A stretch of 64,000 bases of DNA from Vogesella sp. XCS3 (GCF_020616155.1 NZ_CP085530.1:2447501-2511500); one strand, 5' to 3'; positions 25,249 through 37,551 are shown, numbered from the stretch's first letter. Made by a program: numbers and translations. The notes: a model not told the origin generated them from the sequence alone.

Positions 25249-27042
25249 TTACTTCTTGCGTTGCGGCGGCAGGTCGGTGCAGCTGCCGTGTGCCACTTCG
25301 GCGGCCATGCCGATGCTCTCGCCCAGGGTCGGGTGCGCATGGATGGTTTTGCCGATGTCGGTGGCGTCGCAGCCCATTTCGATGGCCAGGCAGATCTCGC
25401 CCAGCATGTCGCCGGCGTGGGTACCCACGATGGCGCCGCCGATCACCTGATGGGTCTCGGCGTCGAAAATCAGCTTGGTGAAGCCCTCGTCGCGACCGTT
25501 GGCGATGGCGCGGCCGGAGGCAGCCCACGGGAACACCGCTTTTTCGATCTTGATGCCGTCACGCTTGGCGCTCTCTTCGGTCACGCCTACCCACGCTACT
25601 TCCGGGTCGGTGTAGGCCACACCCGGAATCACGCGGGCGTCGAAGTAGGCTTTGTGGCCGGCGCAGTTTTCCGCTGCCACGTGCGCCTCGTGCACCGCCT
25701 TGTGCGCCAGCATAGGCTGGCCAACGATGTCGCCGATGGCGTAGATGTGCGGCACGTTGGTGCGCTGCTGCTTGTCTACTTCGATAAAGCCACGGTCGGT
25801 CACGGCGATACCGGCGTTTTCGGCGCCGATCAGCTTGCCGTTCGGCGCACGGCCGGCGGCAACCAGTACCAGGTCGTAACGCTGCGGCTCTTTCGGGGCT
25901 TTGGCGCCTTCAAAGGTCACGTAGATGCCGTCTTCCTTGGCTTCTACCGCCACGGTTTTGGTGCCGGTCATGATGTTGTCGAAGCGATGGGCGTTGTACT
26001 TTTCCCATACCTTCACCAGATCACGGTCCGGGCCTTGCATCAGGCCGTCCATCATTTCCACCACGTCCAGGCGCGCGCCCAGCGTGGAGTACACGGTGCC
26101 CATTTCCAGGCCGATGATGCCGCCACCGATCACCAGCATCTTGCCGGGGACGGTTTTCAGCTCCAGTGCGCCGGTGGAATCCACGATGCGCGGGTCTTGC
26201 GGGATGAACGGCAGGTTCACCACGCGGCTACCGGCGGCGATGATGGCGTTCTTGAACTTGATCACCTGCTTGGCGCCGGTCTTGTCCTGACCGCTGCCTT
26301 CGGTGGTTTCCACCTGCAGGTGGTACGGGTCCAGGAACTGGCCGACACCGCGCACCACTTGCACCTTGCGCGCCTTGGCCATGCCAGCCAGGCCACCGGT
26401 AAGTTTGCCGATGACTTTTTCCTTGTAGCCACGCAGCATGTCGATGTCGATTTCCGGCGCGGCAAACTTGATGCCGTTGGCGGCCAGGTGTTTCACCTCG
26501 TCGATCACCGCCGCGTTGTGCAGCAGCGCCTTGGACGGGATGCAGCCTACGTTCAGGCACACGCCGCCCAGGGTGGCGTAACGCTCGACCAGGACCACTT
26601 TCAGGCCCAGGTCGGCCGCGCGGAAGGCGGCAGAGTAGCCGCCAGGGCCGGCGCCCAGGACCAGCACGTCGCACTCGATATCGGCGGCGCCAGCGTGGCT
26701 GGCTGCTACCGGGGCAGCGACCGGCGCGGGGGCGGGGGCTGCGGCGGGCGCAGCCGCAGCCGGGGCGGCCACAGGTGCAGGGTTGGCCGCAGCGGCAGCA
26801 CCAGCGGCTTCGATGATGACGATCACGTCACCTTCGGAGATCTTGCCGCCCACAGCGGTACGCACTTCTTTCACCACGCCGGCTTGTTCGGCCGGGACTT
26901 CCATGGTGGCTTTGTCGGTTTCCAGCGTGATCAGGCTATCGTCTTTGGCAACGGTGTCGCCTACTTTCACGAACACTTCGATCACGTCCACATTGCTGTG
27001 GCCGCCGATGTCCGGCACTTTCAGTTCAATCAGATTGCTCAT
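25249..27042 (-). CDS. lpdA: Dihydrolipoyl dehydrogenase (E3) with N-terminal lipoyl domain
   Basis: 597 residues. Residues 1-76 are a lipoyl domain with the lipoate Lys in [12 protein letters not shown]. An Ala/Pro linker (about 80-118) leads to the flavin disulfide oxidoreductase: [19 protein letters not shown] for FAD, the redox pair [16 protein letters not shown], the NAD site [33 protein letters not shown], and the C-terminal dimer domain with the HAHPTLGES active-site His. It reoxidises dihydrolipoamide in the pyruvate dehydrogenase complex. The added lipoyl domain is typical of betaproteobacteria. It is the third gene of aceE-aceF-lpdA. The linker contains a repeat copy at 26781. Confidence 0.98.
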   Translation of the reverse strand: MSNLIELKVPDIGGHSNVDVIEVFVKVGDTVAKDDSLITLETDKATMEVPAEQAGVVKEVRTAVGGKISEGDVIVIIEAAGAAAAANPAPVAAPAAAAPAAAPAPAPVAAPVAASHAGAADIECDVLVLGAGPGGYSAAFRAADLGLKVVLVERYATLGGVCLNVGCIPSKALLHNAAVIDEVKHLAANGIKFAAPEIDIDMLRGYKEKVIGKLTGGLAGMAKARKVQVVRGVGQFLDPYHLQVETTEGSGQDKTGAKQVIKFKNAIIAAGSRVVNLPFIPQDPRIVDSTGALELKTVPGKMLVIGGGIIGLEMGTVYSTLGARLDVVEMMDGLMQGPDRDLVKVWEKYNAHRFDNIMTGTKTVAVEAKEDGIYVTFEGAKAPKEPQRYDLVLVAAGRAPNGKLIGAENAGIAVTDRGFIEVDKQQRTNVPHIYAIGDIVGQPMLAHKAVHEAHVAAENCAGHKAYFDARVIPGVAYTDPEVAWVGVTEESAKRDGIKIEKAVFPWAASGRAIANGRDEGFTKLIFDAETHQVIGGAIVGTHAGDMLGEICLAIEMGCDATDIGKTIHAHPTLGESIGMAAEVAHGSCTDLPPQRKK

Positions 27043-27099
27043 GGTTTTCCATCCGCAATGGCGGGCAGGTTGGACGCGGCCAACCTGCGCCAGGCATGA

Positions 27100-28764
27100 T
27101 TACAGGATCAGGCGACGTACGTCGGACAGCAGCTTGCCCAGGTACACGGTGAAGCGGGCCGCAGCGGCGCCGTCGATCACGCGGTGGTCAAAGGACAGCG
27201 AGAGCGGGCACATCAGGCGCGGTGCGAACTCTTTACCGTTCCATACCGGCTTGATCTGCGACTTGCACACGCCCAGGATGGCCACTTCCGGCGCATTCAC
27301 GATCGGGGTGAAGCTGGTGCCGCCAATGCCGCCCAAGGACGAGATGGTGAAGGTGGCACCCTGCATGTCGGTAGGCTTCAGCTTGCCGTCGCGCGCCAGC
27401 GCGGACAGCTCGGTGAGTTCCTTGGCGATCTGCTTGATGCCCTTCTGGTCCACGTTCTTGATCACCGGTACCACCAGGCCGTTCGGCGTGTCGGCGGCAA
27501 AGCCAATGTGGTAGTACTGCTTGAGCACCAGGTTGTCGCCGTCCAGCGAGCTGTTGAAGGCAGGGAAAGCCTTCAGCGCTTCGGCGGCGGCCTTGATGAT
27601 GAAGGCCAGCGGGCTGATCTTCAGGCCGGACTTTTCCCACTCTTTGCCGATGGTCTTGCGGAAGTCTTCCAGCTCGGTGATGTCGCACTCGTCATTGAAT
27701 GTAACGTGCGGGATCATCACCCAGTTGCGGCTGAGGTTGGCGCCAGAAATCTTCTGGATGCGCGACAGCGGCTTGGTTTCGATCGGGCCGAACTTGGCAA
27801 AGTCCACCTTCGGCCACGGCAGCAGGTCCAGACCCACGCCGCTGCCTGCCGGTGCGGCAGCAGCCGGTGCCAGCGCAGCCGGGTTCTGCAGCACGGCTTT
27901 CACGAAGCCCTTCACGTCGTCTTCGACGATACGGCCTTTGCGGCCGGAGCCCTTCACCTTGGACAGGTCCACGCCCAGCTCGCGCGCCAGTTTGCGTACC
28001 GACGGGCCGGCGTGCGACTTGGCAAAACCGGCTTCGTTGAACGCAGCAGCCACAGCAGCGGCTACCGGAGCCACCACAGGTGCAGCAGCCGGGGCGGCTA
28101 CGGCGGCTGGCGCGGCTGGGGCGGCTGGCGCGGCAGCAGGCGCCGGGGCGGCAGCAGCCGGTGCAGCAGCAGCGCCGGCACCTTCTACCACCACGATCAG
28201 GTCGCCTTCGCTGGCCTTGTCGCCTACTTTTACTTTCACTTCTACCACACGGCCTGCGGCGGTAGCCGGCACTTCCATGGTGGCTTTGTCGGTTTCCAGG
28301 GTGATCAGGCTGTCGTCTACCTTGATCTCGTCACCCACTTTGACCGATACCTCGATCACGTCCACGCCGCTGTGGCCGCCGATATCCGGGATACGGATCT
28401 CGCTGCGGCCAACGTTGGCTGCAGCGGCAGGGGCTGCAGCAGGAGCGGGTGCGGCTACCGGGGCCGGCGCAGCCGCAACAGGGGCAGCTACGGCAGCAGC
28501 CGGGGCCGGGGCTGCAGCGCTGGCGCCCACTTCGATAATGGCGATCACGTCGCCTTCGGAGATCTTGCCACCCAGTACGGCGCGCACTTCTTTCACCACG
28601 CCGGCGGTTTCGGCCGGTACTTCCATGGTGGCTTTATCGGTTTCCAGCGTGATCAGGCTGTCGTCTACGGCAACGGTCTGGCCCGGCTGGATGAATACTT
28701 CGATCACGTCTACATTGCTGTGCCCACCAATGTCGGGCACTTTCAGTTCGATCAGATTGCTCAT
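27100..28764 (-). CDS. aceF: Dihydrolipoamide acetyltransferase (E2)
   Basis: 554 residues with two lipoyl domains (about 1-76 and 118-192, each with [12 protein letters not shown]), Ala/Pro-rich linkers, a peripheral subunit-binding domain ([20 protein letters not shown], about 255-290) and the acetyltransferase core. The core ends with the active-site [16 protein letters not shown]. It passes acetyl groups from E1 to CoA and forms the core of the pyruvate dehydrogenase complex. A GTG four codons upstream (28776) is possible, but ATG 28764 matches the start of the lpdA lipoyl domain exactly. The 57-nt gap to lpdA holds a GCGGCCAACC copy. Confidence 0.97.
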   Translation of the reverse strand: MSNLIELKVPDIGGHSNVDVIEVFIQPGQTVAVDDSLITLETDKATMEVPAETAGVVKEVRAVLGGKISEGDVIAIIEVGASAAAPAPAAAVAAPVAAAPAPVAAPAPAAAPAAAANVGRSEIRIPDIGGHSGVDVIEVSVKVGDEIKVDDSLITLETDKATMEVPATAAGRVVEVKVKVGDKASEGDLIVVVEGAGAAAAPAAAAPAPAAAPAAPAAPAAVAAPAAAPVVAPVAAAVAAAFNEAGFAKSHAGPSVRKLARELGVDLSKVKGSGRKGRIVEDDVKGFVKAVLQNPAALAPAAAAPAGSGVGLDLLPWPKVDFAKFGPIETKPLSRIQKISGANLSRNWVMIPHVTFNDECDITELEDFRKTIGKEWEKSGLKISPLAFIIKAAAEALKAFPAFNSSLDGDNLVLKQYYHIGFAADTPNGLVVPVIKNVDQKGIKQIAKELTELSALARDGKLKPTDMQGATFTISSLGGIGGTSFTPIVNAPEVAILGVCKSQIKPVWNGKEFAPRLMCPLSLSFDHRVIDGAAAARFTVYLGKLLSDVRRLIL

Positions 28765-28828
28765 GGCTTTATCCACATCGTGGGGCAGCGGGCGGGTAAA
28801 CGCCGGCTGCCACTATTCGGCTTGTGCA

Positions 28829-28850
28829 GGGCGCGCCGTGCGGCGCGCCC
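28829..28850. other. Strong hairpin between aceE and aceF
   Basis: GGGCGCGCC-GTGC-GGCGCGCCC is a perfect nine-bp stem with a four-nt loop. It lies downstream of the aceE stop and has no U-run on the minus strand. It could protect or punctuate the aceE message. An AAGGTTGGCCGC copy follows at 28857-28868. Confidence 0.5.
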
Positions 28851-28875
28851 TTCCCCAAGGTTGGCCGCAGGCGGC

Positions 28876-31539
<2,664 letters not shown>

Positions 31540-31631
31540 CTCACATCCTCACATTATTGTTAGGGGCATCTTGTGGCGACGCCCTGCATGTCGTTTCAGC
31601 CCCGGGTAGAGGCCGCTTCAGGTCAACACGG

Positions 31632-31670
31632 ATTATAAGCGAACATTTTCGCAAATAAAATTTGCGGAAA
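31632..31670 (-). promoter_or_regulatory. aceE promoter with palindromic operator candidate
   Basis: On the minus strand a perfect TATAAT lies at 31632-31637. A palindrome-like element, TTTCGCAAAT-AAA-ATTTGCGGAAA (31647-31670), overlaps the expected -35 position. This is where a repressor would block transcription. It does not match the PdhR consensus I know, so the regulator is not assigned. Confidence 0.5.
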
Positions 31671-31918
31671 CGAAAACTTTCTTACACGGTGCAGAGTGTA
31701 AATCCTGCCTGTGATCGGGCGGAATAGGCTATTGGGGTTTTCACTCAAAACCAGCTTTAAAATCAGGGATATTGCGCCGCATCATGTTGTATTTTTGCGA
31801 TTGCGCTGTGCCATTGTCATGTTGTCACAACACTACGCCCGGCGCAGCTGGCAAGCTTTTGCCCGGTATAGCGCACCCCGCGCCAAAATGGCAGGGCAAA
31901 GACGGCTCCACCGTGCAC
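31671..31918. other. Gap between aceE promoter and the BepA-like gene
   Basis: About 250 nt upstream of aceE and downstream of the BepA-like gene. It contains a 13-nt perfect palindrome TGTTGT-C-ACAACA at 31820-31832 and an AT-rich stretch near 31735-31770. I see no gene here and no typical terminator for the BepA-like gene. Confidence 0.45.
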
Positions 31919-33358
31919 TCAAGGGCTGGTTTTGAGCAGGGTGTCGAGCTCGCGCAGCCGCGCTTCAATCGATGAACGCAAATAGAAGTCTTCACCGCGT
32001 GCGCGGCTGGCCAGCTGGTACTGCACGCGTGCGGAATCGAACTTTTGTTCGAAAAAGAACGCATTGCCCAGCGCGGCATGGTAGCGCAAGGCGTCGGCCT
32101 CGCCGTAGCTGCGTGCCGACAGCCGCCACAGCTGGGCGTCGTCACCGTAGCGCAGCAGCGCCGCGTCTATGGCCTGACGCGCGTCGCTACTGCGACCGGC
32201 CTGCAACAGGGTGTCGATCTCGGCCAGACGCAAGGCACGGCGGGCCGGCCAGGTTTGCAAGGCTTGATGATAGGTCTGGATGGCCGCCGGCAGGTTGGCC
32301 GCAGCGCGCTGGATATCCCCTTCCAGCAACAAGACAGACGGGTGGCTACCCAGCTGTTGGCGTACCGCAGGCAGCAATGCCTGGGCTGCAGCAGTCTGGC
32401 CCTGCGCCAGCAGGGCACGTGCCTGCCCGTACAGTGCCGCGCCGCGGTTCAGATAACGGCCGCTGGCCAATGCCGTCTGGTAGTACGCCAAGGCATCCTG
32501 CGCACCCAGCGTCACGATGCGCAGCTTTTCGCGCATCAGCACAAAGTCTGTACTGTTGGCACGCATCTTCACCGGGTAACTTTGCGCGCGGCCCTGGCCC
32601 TCGCTAATGCGCTCGCCAGTGAGCGGGTGCGTGCGCAAAAAGCCTAACGCGTTGTTGTCGTTGTGACGCTGCTCCTGCTGCAGTCGCTCGAAAAACGCCG
32701 GCATGGCGCGCGGGTCGAAACCGGCCGCGGCCAGATACTGCATGCCCAGCCGGTCAGCTTCGCGTTCGAAATCGCGGCTATAGGCCAGCTGGCGGCTGAT
32801 AGACAGGCCCACACCGGCGTTCAGCGCGCCAAACGTGGCATCACCATTACTGCTGCGCGAGGCCGCCAAAGCACCAGCCAGCACGGCGGCCAACAGCCAC
32901 AGCTGGTTCTTGCCCTGGTTCTCCTGCATGCGCGCCAGATGGCGTTGGGTTACGTGGGCAATTTCATGCGCCAATACCGAAGCGAGCTCCCCTTCGCTCT
33001 GCGCCACCATCAGCAGGCCACTGTGTACACCGATCACCCCGCCGGGCAGGGCAAAAGCGTTGATACTGCGATCGTTCACGGTAAAAAAGCTGAAGCGCAG
33101 CAAAGGCGCCTGTGCCGTGGCTGCCAGATTTCCGCCCAGGTCGGCCAGATAGTCGCCGACTTCAGCGTCATCTATCACGTCGCCATCGTCACGCAGGCTA
33201 CGCAGGATATCGCGGCCGATACGGTTTTCTTCGGCCTGGGGCAAGGCAGACTCGGCAACCGTACCCAGATTGGGCAGGTCATGGGCGGTACTGGGGGCGG
33301 CTGGCCAGATCAGAGCCAGTGAGGTCGCCAGGGCGACAAGACGGGGGCGCAAGGTCAT
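31919..33358 (-). CDS. BepA-like periplasmic M48 metalloprotease with TPR region
   Basis: 479 residues. The signal peptide (TLRPRLVALATSLALIWPAAPSTA) is followed by an M48 zinc protease domain: NAFALPGGVIGVHSGLL, the zinc site VLAHEIAHVTQRHL and the third ligand region DFEREADRLGMQYL. A long helical C-terminal half (about 300-479) has TPR-like repeats such as ALYGQARALLAQGQTAAAQALL. This architecture is that of BepA (YfgC), a periplasmic chaperone-protease that controls outer-membrane protein and LptD assembly. ATG 33358 begins the signal peptide. It is a single gene on the minus strand, 140 nt below the ArsR gene. Confidence 0.92.
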   Translation of the reverse strand: MTLRPRLVALATSLALIWPAAPSTAHDLPNLGTVAESALPQAEENRIGRDILRSLRDDGDVIDDAEVGDYLADLGGNLAATAQAPLLRFSFFTVNDRSINAFALPGGVIGVHSGLLMVAQSEGELASVLAHEIAHVTQRHLARMQENQGKNQLWLLAAVLAGALAASRSSNGDATFGALNAGVGLSISRQLAYSRDFEREADRLGMQYLAAAGFDPRAMPAFFERLQQEQRHNDNNALGFLRTHPLTGERISEGQGRAQSYPVKMRANSTDFVLMREKLRIVTLGAQDALAYYQTALASGRYLNRGAALYGQARALLAQGQTAAAQALLPAVRQQLGSHPSVLLLEGDIQRAAANLPAAIQTYHQALQTWPARRALRLAEIDTLLQAGRSSDARQAIDAALLRYGDDAQLWRLSARSYGEADALRYHAALGNAFFFEQKFDSARVQYQLASRARGEDFYLRSSIEARLRELDTLLKTSP

Positions 33359-33498
33359 GCCGCTATGATAGGGCCCCTGCGGCAAAAGTTGCACGCAAGA
33401 TAAACAGCCCGATGGCGCTACCCATGCAAAACGCCAGCCCGGACAAGGCTGGCGTACAGAGGGCATATGCGGCGTACCAGAACTGGATTGCCTGGCTG

Positions 33499-33837
33499 CT
33501 AGGCGGCGGAGGGGGGCAGCTCGCAGACCGGGTTGTCCTGCTGGGCACCACAATACAAGCCGTAGAGTGTTTCCAGAATGGCCATGGCCTCCTGGCTGGC
33601 CACGCGGTAGTAGATCCATTTGCCTTCACGCCGCGTGCTGACCAGCGCTTCGTTACGCAGCACGCCCAGCTGCTGCGACAGGGTAGGCTGGCGGATACCG
33701 GTGAGCTTTTCCAGCTCGGATACCGTGCGCTCGCCGGCTACCAGTTGGCACAACAGCAGCAGCCGGTCCTGGTTTGCCAGGCTTTTTAGCAGGCTGGCGG
33801 CACGGTTTGCGTTATCGTGCAACACAGTCAAATCCAT
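33499..33837 (-). CDS. ArsR-family regulator, BigR/SqrR-like sulfide sensor
   Basis: 112 residues: a winged helix-turn-helix with LANQDRLLLLCQLVAGERTV, the recognition part GIRQPTLSQQLGVLRNEALV and wing TRREGKWIYYRVAS. Cys 30 and Cys 96 are 66 residues apart. That is the spacing of the two redox cysteines in BigR and SqrR, which form a di- or tetrasulfide bridge with reactive sulfur and then release DNA. A third Cys is at 105. By family this should be a repressor of sulfide-detoxification genes. No such gene is adjacent. The AT-rich upstream DNA at 33881-33907 may be its own operator. Confidence 0.85.
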   Translation of the reverse strand: MDLTVLHDNANRAASLLKSLANQDRLLLLCQLVAGERTVSELEKLTGIRQPTLSQQLGVLRNEALVSTRREGKWIYYRVASQEAMAILETLYGLYCGAQQDNPVCELPPSAA

Positions 33838-34217
33838 GTGATGACCCTCTAATGTCTGTTTTTGTCGTTCTGACGGAACGCAAATATTATTTATTTATTG
33901 ATAGTGTAAAAGAAGCCGCTTGCCAACACTATCGCCTGCTGCTGCACCTGGCCGCGCGGTACAGCAGCAAGTCTGGCCACAATGTAACAAATTATGGCAA
34001 AGCGCCACACCTGACATGTGCACAACACTGCCCGGCACCTGCGCCAGCGGTCAGGCTCCGTGTCGCAAGCGGGCAACACCTCTGGCGCCAGGCCACCACA
34101 TACTGCCGCCATCTTGCGCGCTTTGGCGGCCAACATGCTGCCATCGCGCGCAGCAGGCGCAATGTGCGCTAGACTCGGGTGTCCTCTTACACATGGGCGG
34201 CAGTCCGCCCCGGCCTG
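33838..34217. promoter_or_regulatory. Divergent gap between the ArsR and DUF2804 genes
   Basis: 380 nt without a gene. Near the ArsR start it holds an inverted repeat CGTTC-TGACG-GAACG (33866-33880) and then a very AT-rich run with TTATTTATTTATTGATAG (33888-33906). Both are at the right distance for an autoregulatory site. The remainder up to 34217 is GC-rich and I see nothing in it apart from a near-copy of the dispersed repeat at 34125. Confidence 0.45.
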
Positions 34218-35210
34218 ATGGCAACCAGCTCACTTCCCCCTGCGCCGGCACGCCTGGTACACGAACGCGGCATACCGGCTTTTGGTACTTACCAGGGCAT
34301 TGTCAAGCAGCTTGGCTGGCAAGCTTTACGCATGCCGCCCCTCCGGCAGCTGCTACGCCCGCTACACCACAAGCGCTGGCAATACGCCGCCTTGGCCCAC
34401 GAGCATTACTTTATCGGTGTGGCCGTGGTGGATGTAGGCTGGATCAGCAGCGCCTTCGCCTACCTGTTTGACCGCCGCCAGCGCACGCTGCTGGCCAGCT
34501 TTAGTTCCGATGGCTTGCCGCTGCTGGCTACGCAAATGGAAAACCGCGCCTTTGGCGATGCCACCTTCCAGCGCGGCAAACAGCGCATCGCCTTTCGCCG
34601 CGCCGATAACCGCCTCGAGCTCACCATCAATACCGATGCGCTCAAGTTGGCCGCACACATTGCCCTGCCCGACCCGGCGCAGACGCTGGCCGTGATCGCC
34701 CCGGCCAACTGGCAAGCCCACGCCACCCACAAAAGCAGCGCCCTAGCGGTAAGCGGCTTTGCCGAGTGCGCAAGCCAGCGCTTCTCGCTGGACGGTGCCG
34801 TCGCCAGCCTGGACGCCTCGAACGGCCTGCTGGCTCGCGAAACCAGCTGGCGCTGGGCCAGCGCGCACAGCCCGACGCTAGGCTTTAACCTGCAAGCCGG
34901 CTATATGGGCGACGCGGAAAACGCCATCTGGCTGGATGGAGAACTACTGGCTGTCGGCCCCGCCCACTTTTGCTACGATGCGGCCAACCCGCTGGCACCG
35001 TGGCGCATCCATACCGAAGATGGCGCGGTAGACCTGCAGTTCTACCCCGAAGGTGCACGCGGCGAAAACAAAGACCTGTTCATTGCCGCCAGCCGCTATA
35101 TCCAGCCCATCGGTACCTTTGAAGGTACCCTGATCCACCCCGAGAGCGGCCACGCCTATCCGGTGAGCCAGCTGGTGGGCGTTACCGAAGACCACTACGC
35201 CAAATGGTAA
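34218..35210 (+). CDS. DUF2804 family protein
   Basis: 330 residues, cytosolic, no signal peptide. Recognisable DUF2804 features are the early FGTYQGIVKQLGW, then HHKRWQYAALAHEHYFIGVAVVDVGW (core AHEHYFIGVAVVDVG), a series of beta strands, NLQAGYMGDAENAIWLDGEL, and the end GTFEGTLIHPESGHAYPV. The fold is expected to be lipocalin-like, and the biochemical role is unknown. ATG 34218 was chosen; earlier in-frame starts lack conservation. The stop overlaps the start of the acetyltransferase gene by seven nt, so the two are co-translated. One repeat copy lies in the gene at 34980. Confidence 0.85.
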   Translation: MATSSLPPAPARLVHERGIPAFGTYQGIVKQLGWQALRMPPLRQLLRPLHHKRWQYAALAHEHYFIGVAVVDVGWISSAFAYLFDRRQRTLLASFSSDGLPLLATQMENRAFGDATFQRGKQRIAFRRADNRLELTINTDALKLAAHIALPDPAQTLAVIAPANWQAHATHKSSALAVSGFAECASQRFSLDGAVASLDASNGLLARETSWRWASAHSPTLGFNLQAGYMGDAENAIWLDGELLAVGPAHFCYDAANPLAPWRIHTEDGAVDLQFYPEGARGENKDLFIAASRYIQPIGTFEGTLIHPESGHAYPVSQLVGVTEDHYAKW

Positions 35211-35641
35211 ACCTGCGCCCCGCCCGCCCTGACGATATCGCCGCACTGGCCCCGCTATGCGGCGAGCTGGGCTACCCGGCCAGCGCCGGGCAGCTGGCCC
35301 CCAGGTTGGCCGCATTACTCGCCCAGCCTGCCACCCACCTGTTGCTGGTGGCCGAAAACGATAGCGGCCTGTGCGGCTGGATACACGGCTACATCCGCCC
35401 GCTACTGGAATCAGACCCGGCACTGGAAATAGGCGGGCTGGTGGTGGCAGAGCGTGCACGCGGCCAAGGCATTGGCGCCCAGCTGCTTACCGCGGCCGAA
35501 AGCTGGGCACGCCAGCAAGGCGTAGCACTGGTCTCGCTGCGCAGCCACGAACAGCGTACCGACGCGCACCGCTTTTACCAGCAGCAGGGCTACCACGTGG
35601 CCAAACGCCAGCTATGCCTGCGCAAGCGGCTGACACCATAA
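35204..35641 (+). CDS. GNAT family N-acetyltransferase
   Basis: 145 residues, a single GNAT domain: LRPARPDDIAALAPLCGELGYP at the start, LEIGGLVVAERARGQGIGAQLL with the acetyl-CoA loop (RGQGIG), and LRSHEQRTDAHRFYQQQGY near the C-terminus. The acceptor is unknown. The ATG overlaps the last codons of the DUF2804 gene. The N-terminal part encodes a copy of the dispersed repeat (35304-35313) as RLAAL. Probably part of a two-gene unit with DUF2804. Confidence 0.9.
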   Translation: MVNLRPARPDDIAALAPLCGELGYPASAGQLAPRLAALLAQPATHLLLVAENDSGLCGWIHGYIRPLLESDPALEIGGLVVAERARGQGIGAQLLTAAESWARQQGVALVSLRSHEQRTDAHRFYQQQGYHVAKRQLCLRKRLTP

Positions 35642-35850
35642 AACACCCTGCCCGTGGTAGCATGGCGCCCGCCAGATATAGAGCAAACATACCAACATCC
35701 CGTAGCGGCAGCCGCCATCCGCGGCCTGCCACGTGCTGCAACACGGCACCCCACCTGGCTGCCGTGGCGTGAACCAAGCCAGCTGTCCGGCCTGCCATGC
35801 GTCGCCTGCCCCGCGACGAGAGCCGGGTAACTGTCACACTGGAGACCCCG

Positions 35851-36414
35851 ATGGGACTGCTGAATACCCTGCTGGAGCACAACCGTGCCTTCGTTGAAGC
35901 GCGCGAATACGAACAATTCGAAACCGACAAATTCCCCGATAAAAACCTGGCCGTACTGGCCTGCATGGATGCGCGCCTGGTAGAGCTGCTGCCCAAGGCC
36001 ATGGGTCTGAAAAACGGCGACGCCAAGCTCATCAAAAACGCTGGCGCACTGGTCACCCACCAGTGGGGCTCGGTCATGCGCAGCCTGCTGGTAGCGGTAT
36101 ACGAGCTGCGCGCGGAAGAAATCTGCGTGGTTGCCCACCACGACTGCGGCATGCGCGCCATCGACCCGGCCCGTATTCTGGCCAATGCGCAAGAGCGCGG
36201 CGTCAGCGCCGACACCATCAACACCCTGCGCGGTGCCGGTATCGACCTGGACGGCTGGCTGAAAGGTTTTGACAACGTGCAGGACAGCGTACGCCACACC
36301 GTGCACACCATCCGCAACCACCCGCTGATGCCCAAAGACATCCCGGTACACGGCCTGGTGATCCACCCTGCCACCGGCCAGCTCGACCTGATTCTGGATG
36401 GCTACGCCAGCTAA
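35851..36414 (+). CDS. Beta-class carbonic anhydrase
   Basis: 187 residues. The zinc site of beta carbonic anhydrases is intact: CMDAR with Cys 38 and the Asp-Arg dyad, and HHDCGM with His 97 and Cys 99. KNGDAKLIKNAGALVT is the usual following helix-loop. It interconverts carbon dioxide and bicarbonate in the cytosol. The short form resembles the YtiB-type subgroup. GGAG six nt upstream supports ATG 35851. The nadD frame starts 17 nt before its stop, so translation may be coupled. Confidence 0.92.
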   Translation: MGLLNTLLEHNRAFVEAREYEQFETDKFPDKNLAVLACMDARLVELLPKAMGLKNGDAKLIKNAGALVTHQWGSVMRSLLVAVYELRAEEICVVAHHDCGMRAIDPARILANAQERGVSADTINTLRGAGIDLDGWLKGFDNVQDSVRHTVHTIRNHPLMPKDIPVHGLVIHPATGQLDLILDGYAS

Positions 36415-37057
36415 GCACACCACATGCTGCGTGGGCGTGTTTGGCGGCACCTTCGACCCCATCCACGCCGCGCATCTGCGCATGGCTGACGCGTTCTGGC
36501 AGCAATGCGCGCTAACGCGCCTGCACCTGATCCCCGCCGGCCAACCCTACCACCGCCAGCAAGGCCCCGTCGCCAGCGCCACGCAGCGTCTGGCCATGGT
36601 GCAGCAGGCCATAGCCGGCCGGCCCGGCTGGCTGGCTGACGGGCGCGAAGTACAACGCGGCCGCCACGCCTATACCATTGAAACACTGGAAGAAATCCGC
36701 GCCGAGCTGCCGCCGGGCAGCACACTGTGGTTTCTGGTGGGCGGCGACTCGCTGGAAAAACTGCACACCTGGCACCGCTGGCACGCACTGCTGGACGTCG
36801 CCAACCTGGCAGTGGCCATCCGGCCGGGCTTCGACCCGGCCCGCCTGCACCCCGATATCGCCAGCCGCTGGCAGGCTGCGCAAGTATCTGATTTTTCAAA
36901 CAGCGCGCCTTCCGGTACAATCCGCGCCCTGACCTTGCCACCCGTCCCCCTCTCTGCCACCGAACTGCGAGCCCGCCTCGCCAGTGGCAGCGACTGCAGC
37001 GGGCTGATTGCCAAGCCGGTACTGGCCTATATCCGCCAGCACCAGCTATACCGGTAG
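36398..37057 (+). CDS. nadD: Nicotinate-nucleotide adenylyltransferase
   Basis: 219 residues. VGVFGGTFDPIHAAHLRMAD contains the nucleotidyltransferase HxxH-type signature. Further marks are IPAGQPYHRQQGP, LWFLVGGDSLEKLHTWHRWH, and the C-terminal SATELRARLASG. It adenylates nicotinate mononucleotide in NAD synthesis. ATG 36398 lies inside the carbonic anhydrase gene; GTG 36431 would start directly at VGVFGG and is a possible alternative. nadD-rsfS-rlmH order is conserved in many proteobacteria. Confidence 0.94.
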   Translation: MATPAKHTTCCVGVFGGTFDPIHAAHLRMADAFWQQCALTRLHLIPAGQPYHRQQGPVASATQRLAMVQQAIAGRPGWLADGREVQRGRHAYTIETLEEIRAELPPGSTLWFLVGGDSLEKLHTWHRWHALLDVANLAVAIRPGFDPARLHPDIASRWQAAQVSDFSNSAPSGTIRALTLPPVPLSATELRARLASGSDCSGLIAKPVLAYIRQHQLYR

Positions 37058-37179
37058 ACGGTGGCAGGCTATTGATTGCACGTGCCGCCGTCCCGCGGCC
37101 GTTTGCTCTTTACGGGACCTCTGTTGGCACCGGACGCTGACGTGACATTACGTCCCCGACACACTACTCAAGGAATACC

Positions 37180-37551
37180 ATGCAAGTTCAAGACATCGCC
37201 AAGCTGGCTGTAGAAGCCCTGGAAGACGTAAAAGGCAAAGATATCGTTGAGCTGGACACCACCCAGCTGACCTCGCTGTTTGCACGCCTGATCGTGTGCA
37301 CCGGCGACTCCAACCGCCAGGTAAAAGCCCTGGCCAATAACGTGGCCGTGACCCTGAAAGAAAAAGGTATCGACCTGGTGGGTACCGAAGGCCACGAAAG
37401 CGGCGAATGGGTACTGGTAGACGCCGGCGACGTAGTGATCCACGTGATGCTGCCCGCCGTACGCGACTACTACGATATCGAAGCACTGTGGGGCGGCGAA
37501 AAGCCATCCTTCGTGCCGGTAGGCGGCCGCCCATGGAACGCTGCAGTCTAA
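37180..37551 (+). CDS. rsfS: Ribosomal silencing factor RsfS
   Basis: 123 residues of the RsfS/Iojap family: LAVEALEDVKGKDIVELDT at the start, FARLIVCTGDSNRQVKALANNV, GTEGHESGEWVLVDAGDVVIHVM (core ESGEWVLVDAGDVVIH), and a C-terminal YYDIEALWG. It binds ribosomal protein L14 and blocks 30S-50S joining when nutrients are short. AAGGA seven nt before ATG. It stands between nadD and rlmH and is followed by a terminator made of the dispersed repeat. Confidence 0.97.
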   Translation: MQVQDIAKLAVEALEDVKGKDIVELDTTQLTSLFARLIVCTGDSNRQVKALANNVAVTLKEKGIDLVGTEGHESGEWVLVDAGDVVIHVMLPAVRDYYDIEALWGGEKPSFVPVGGRPWNAAV

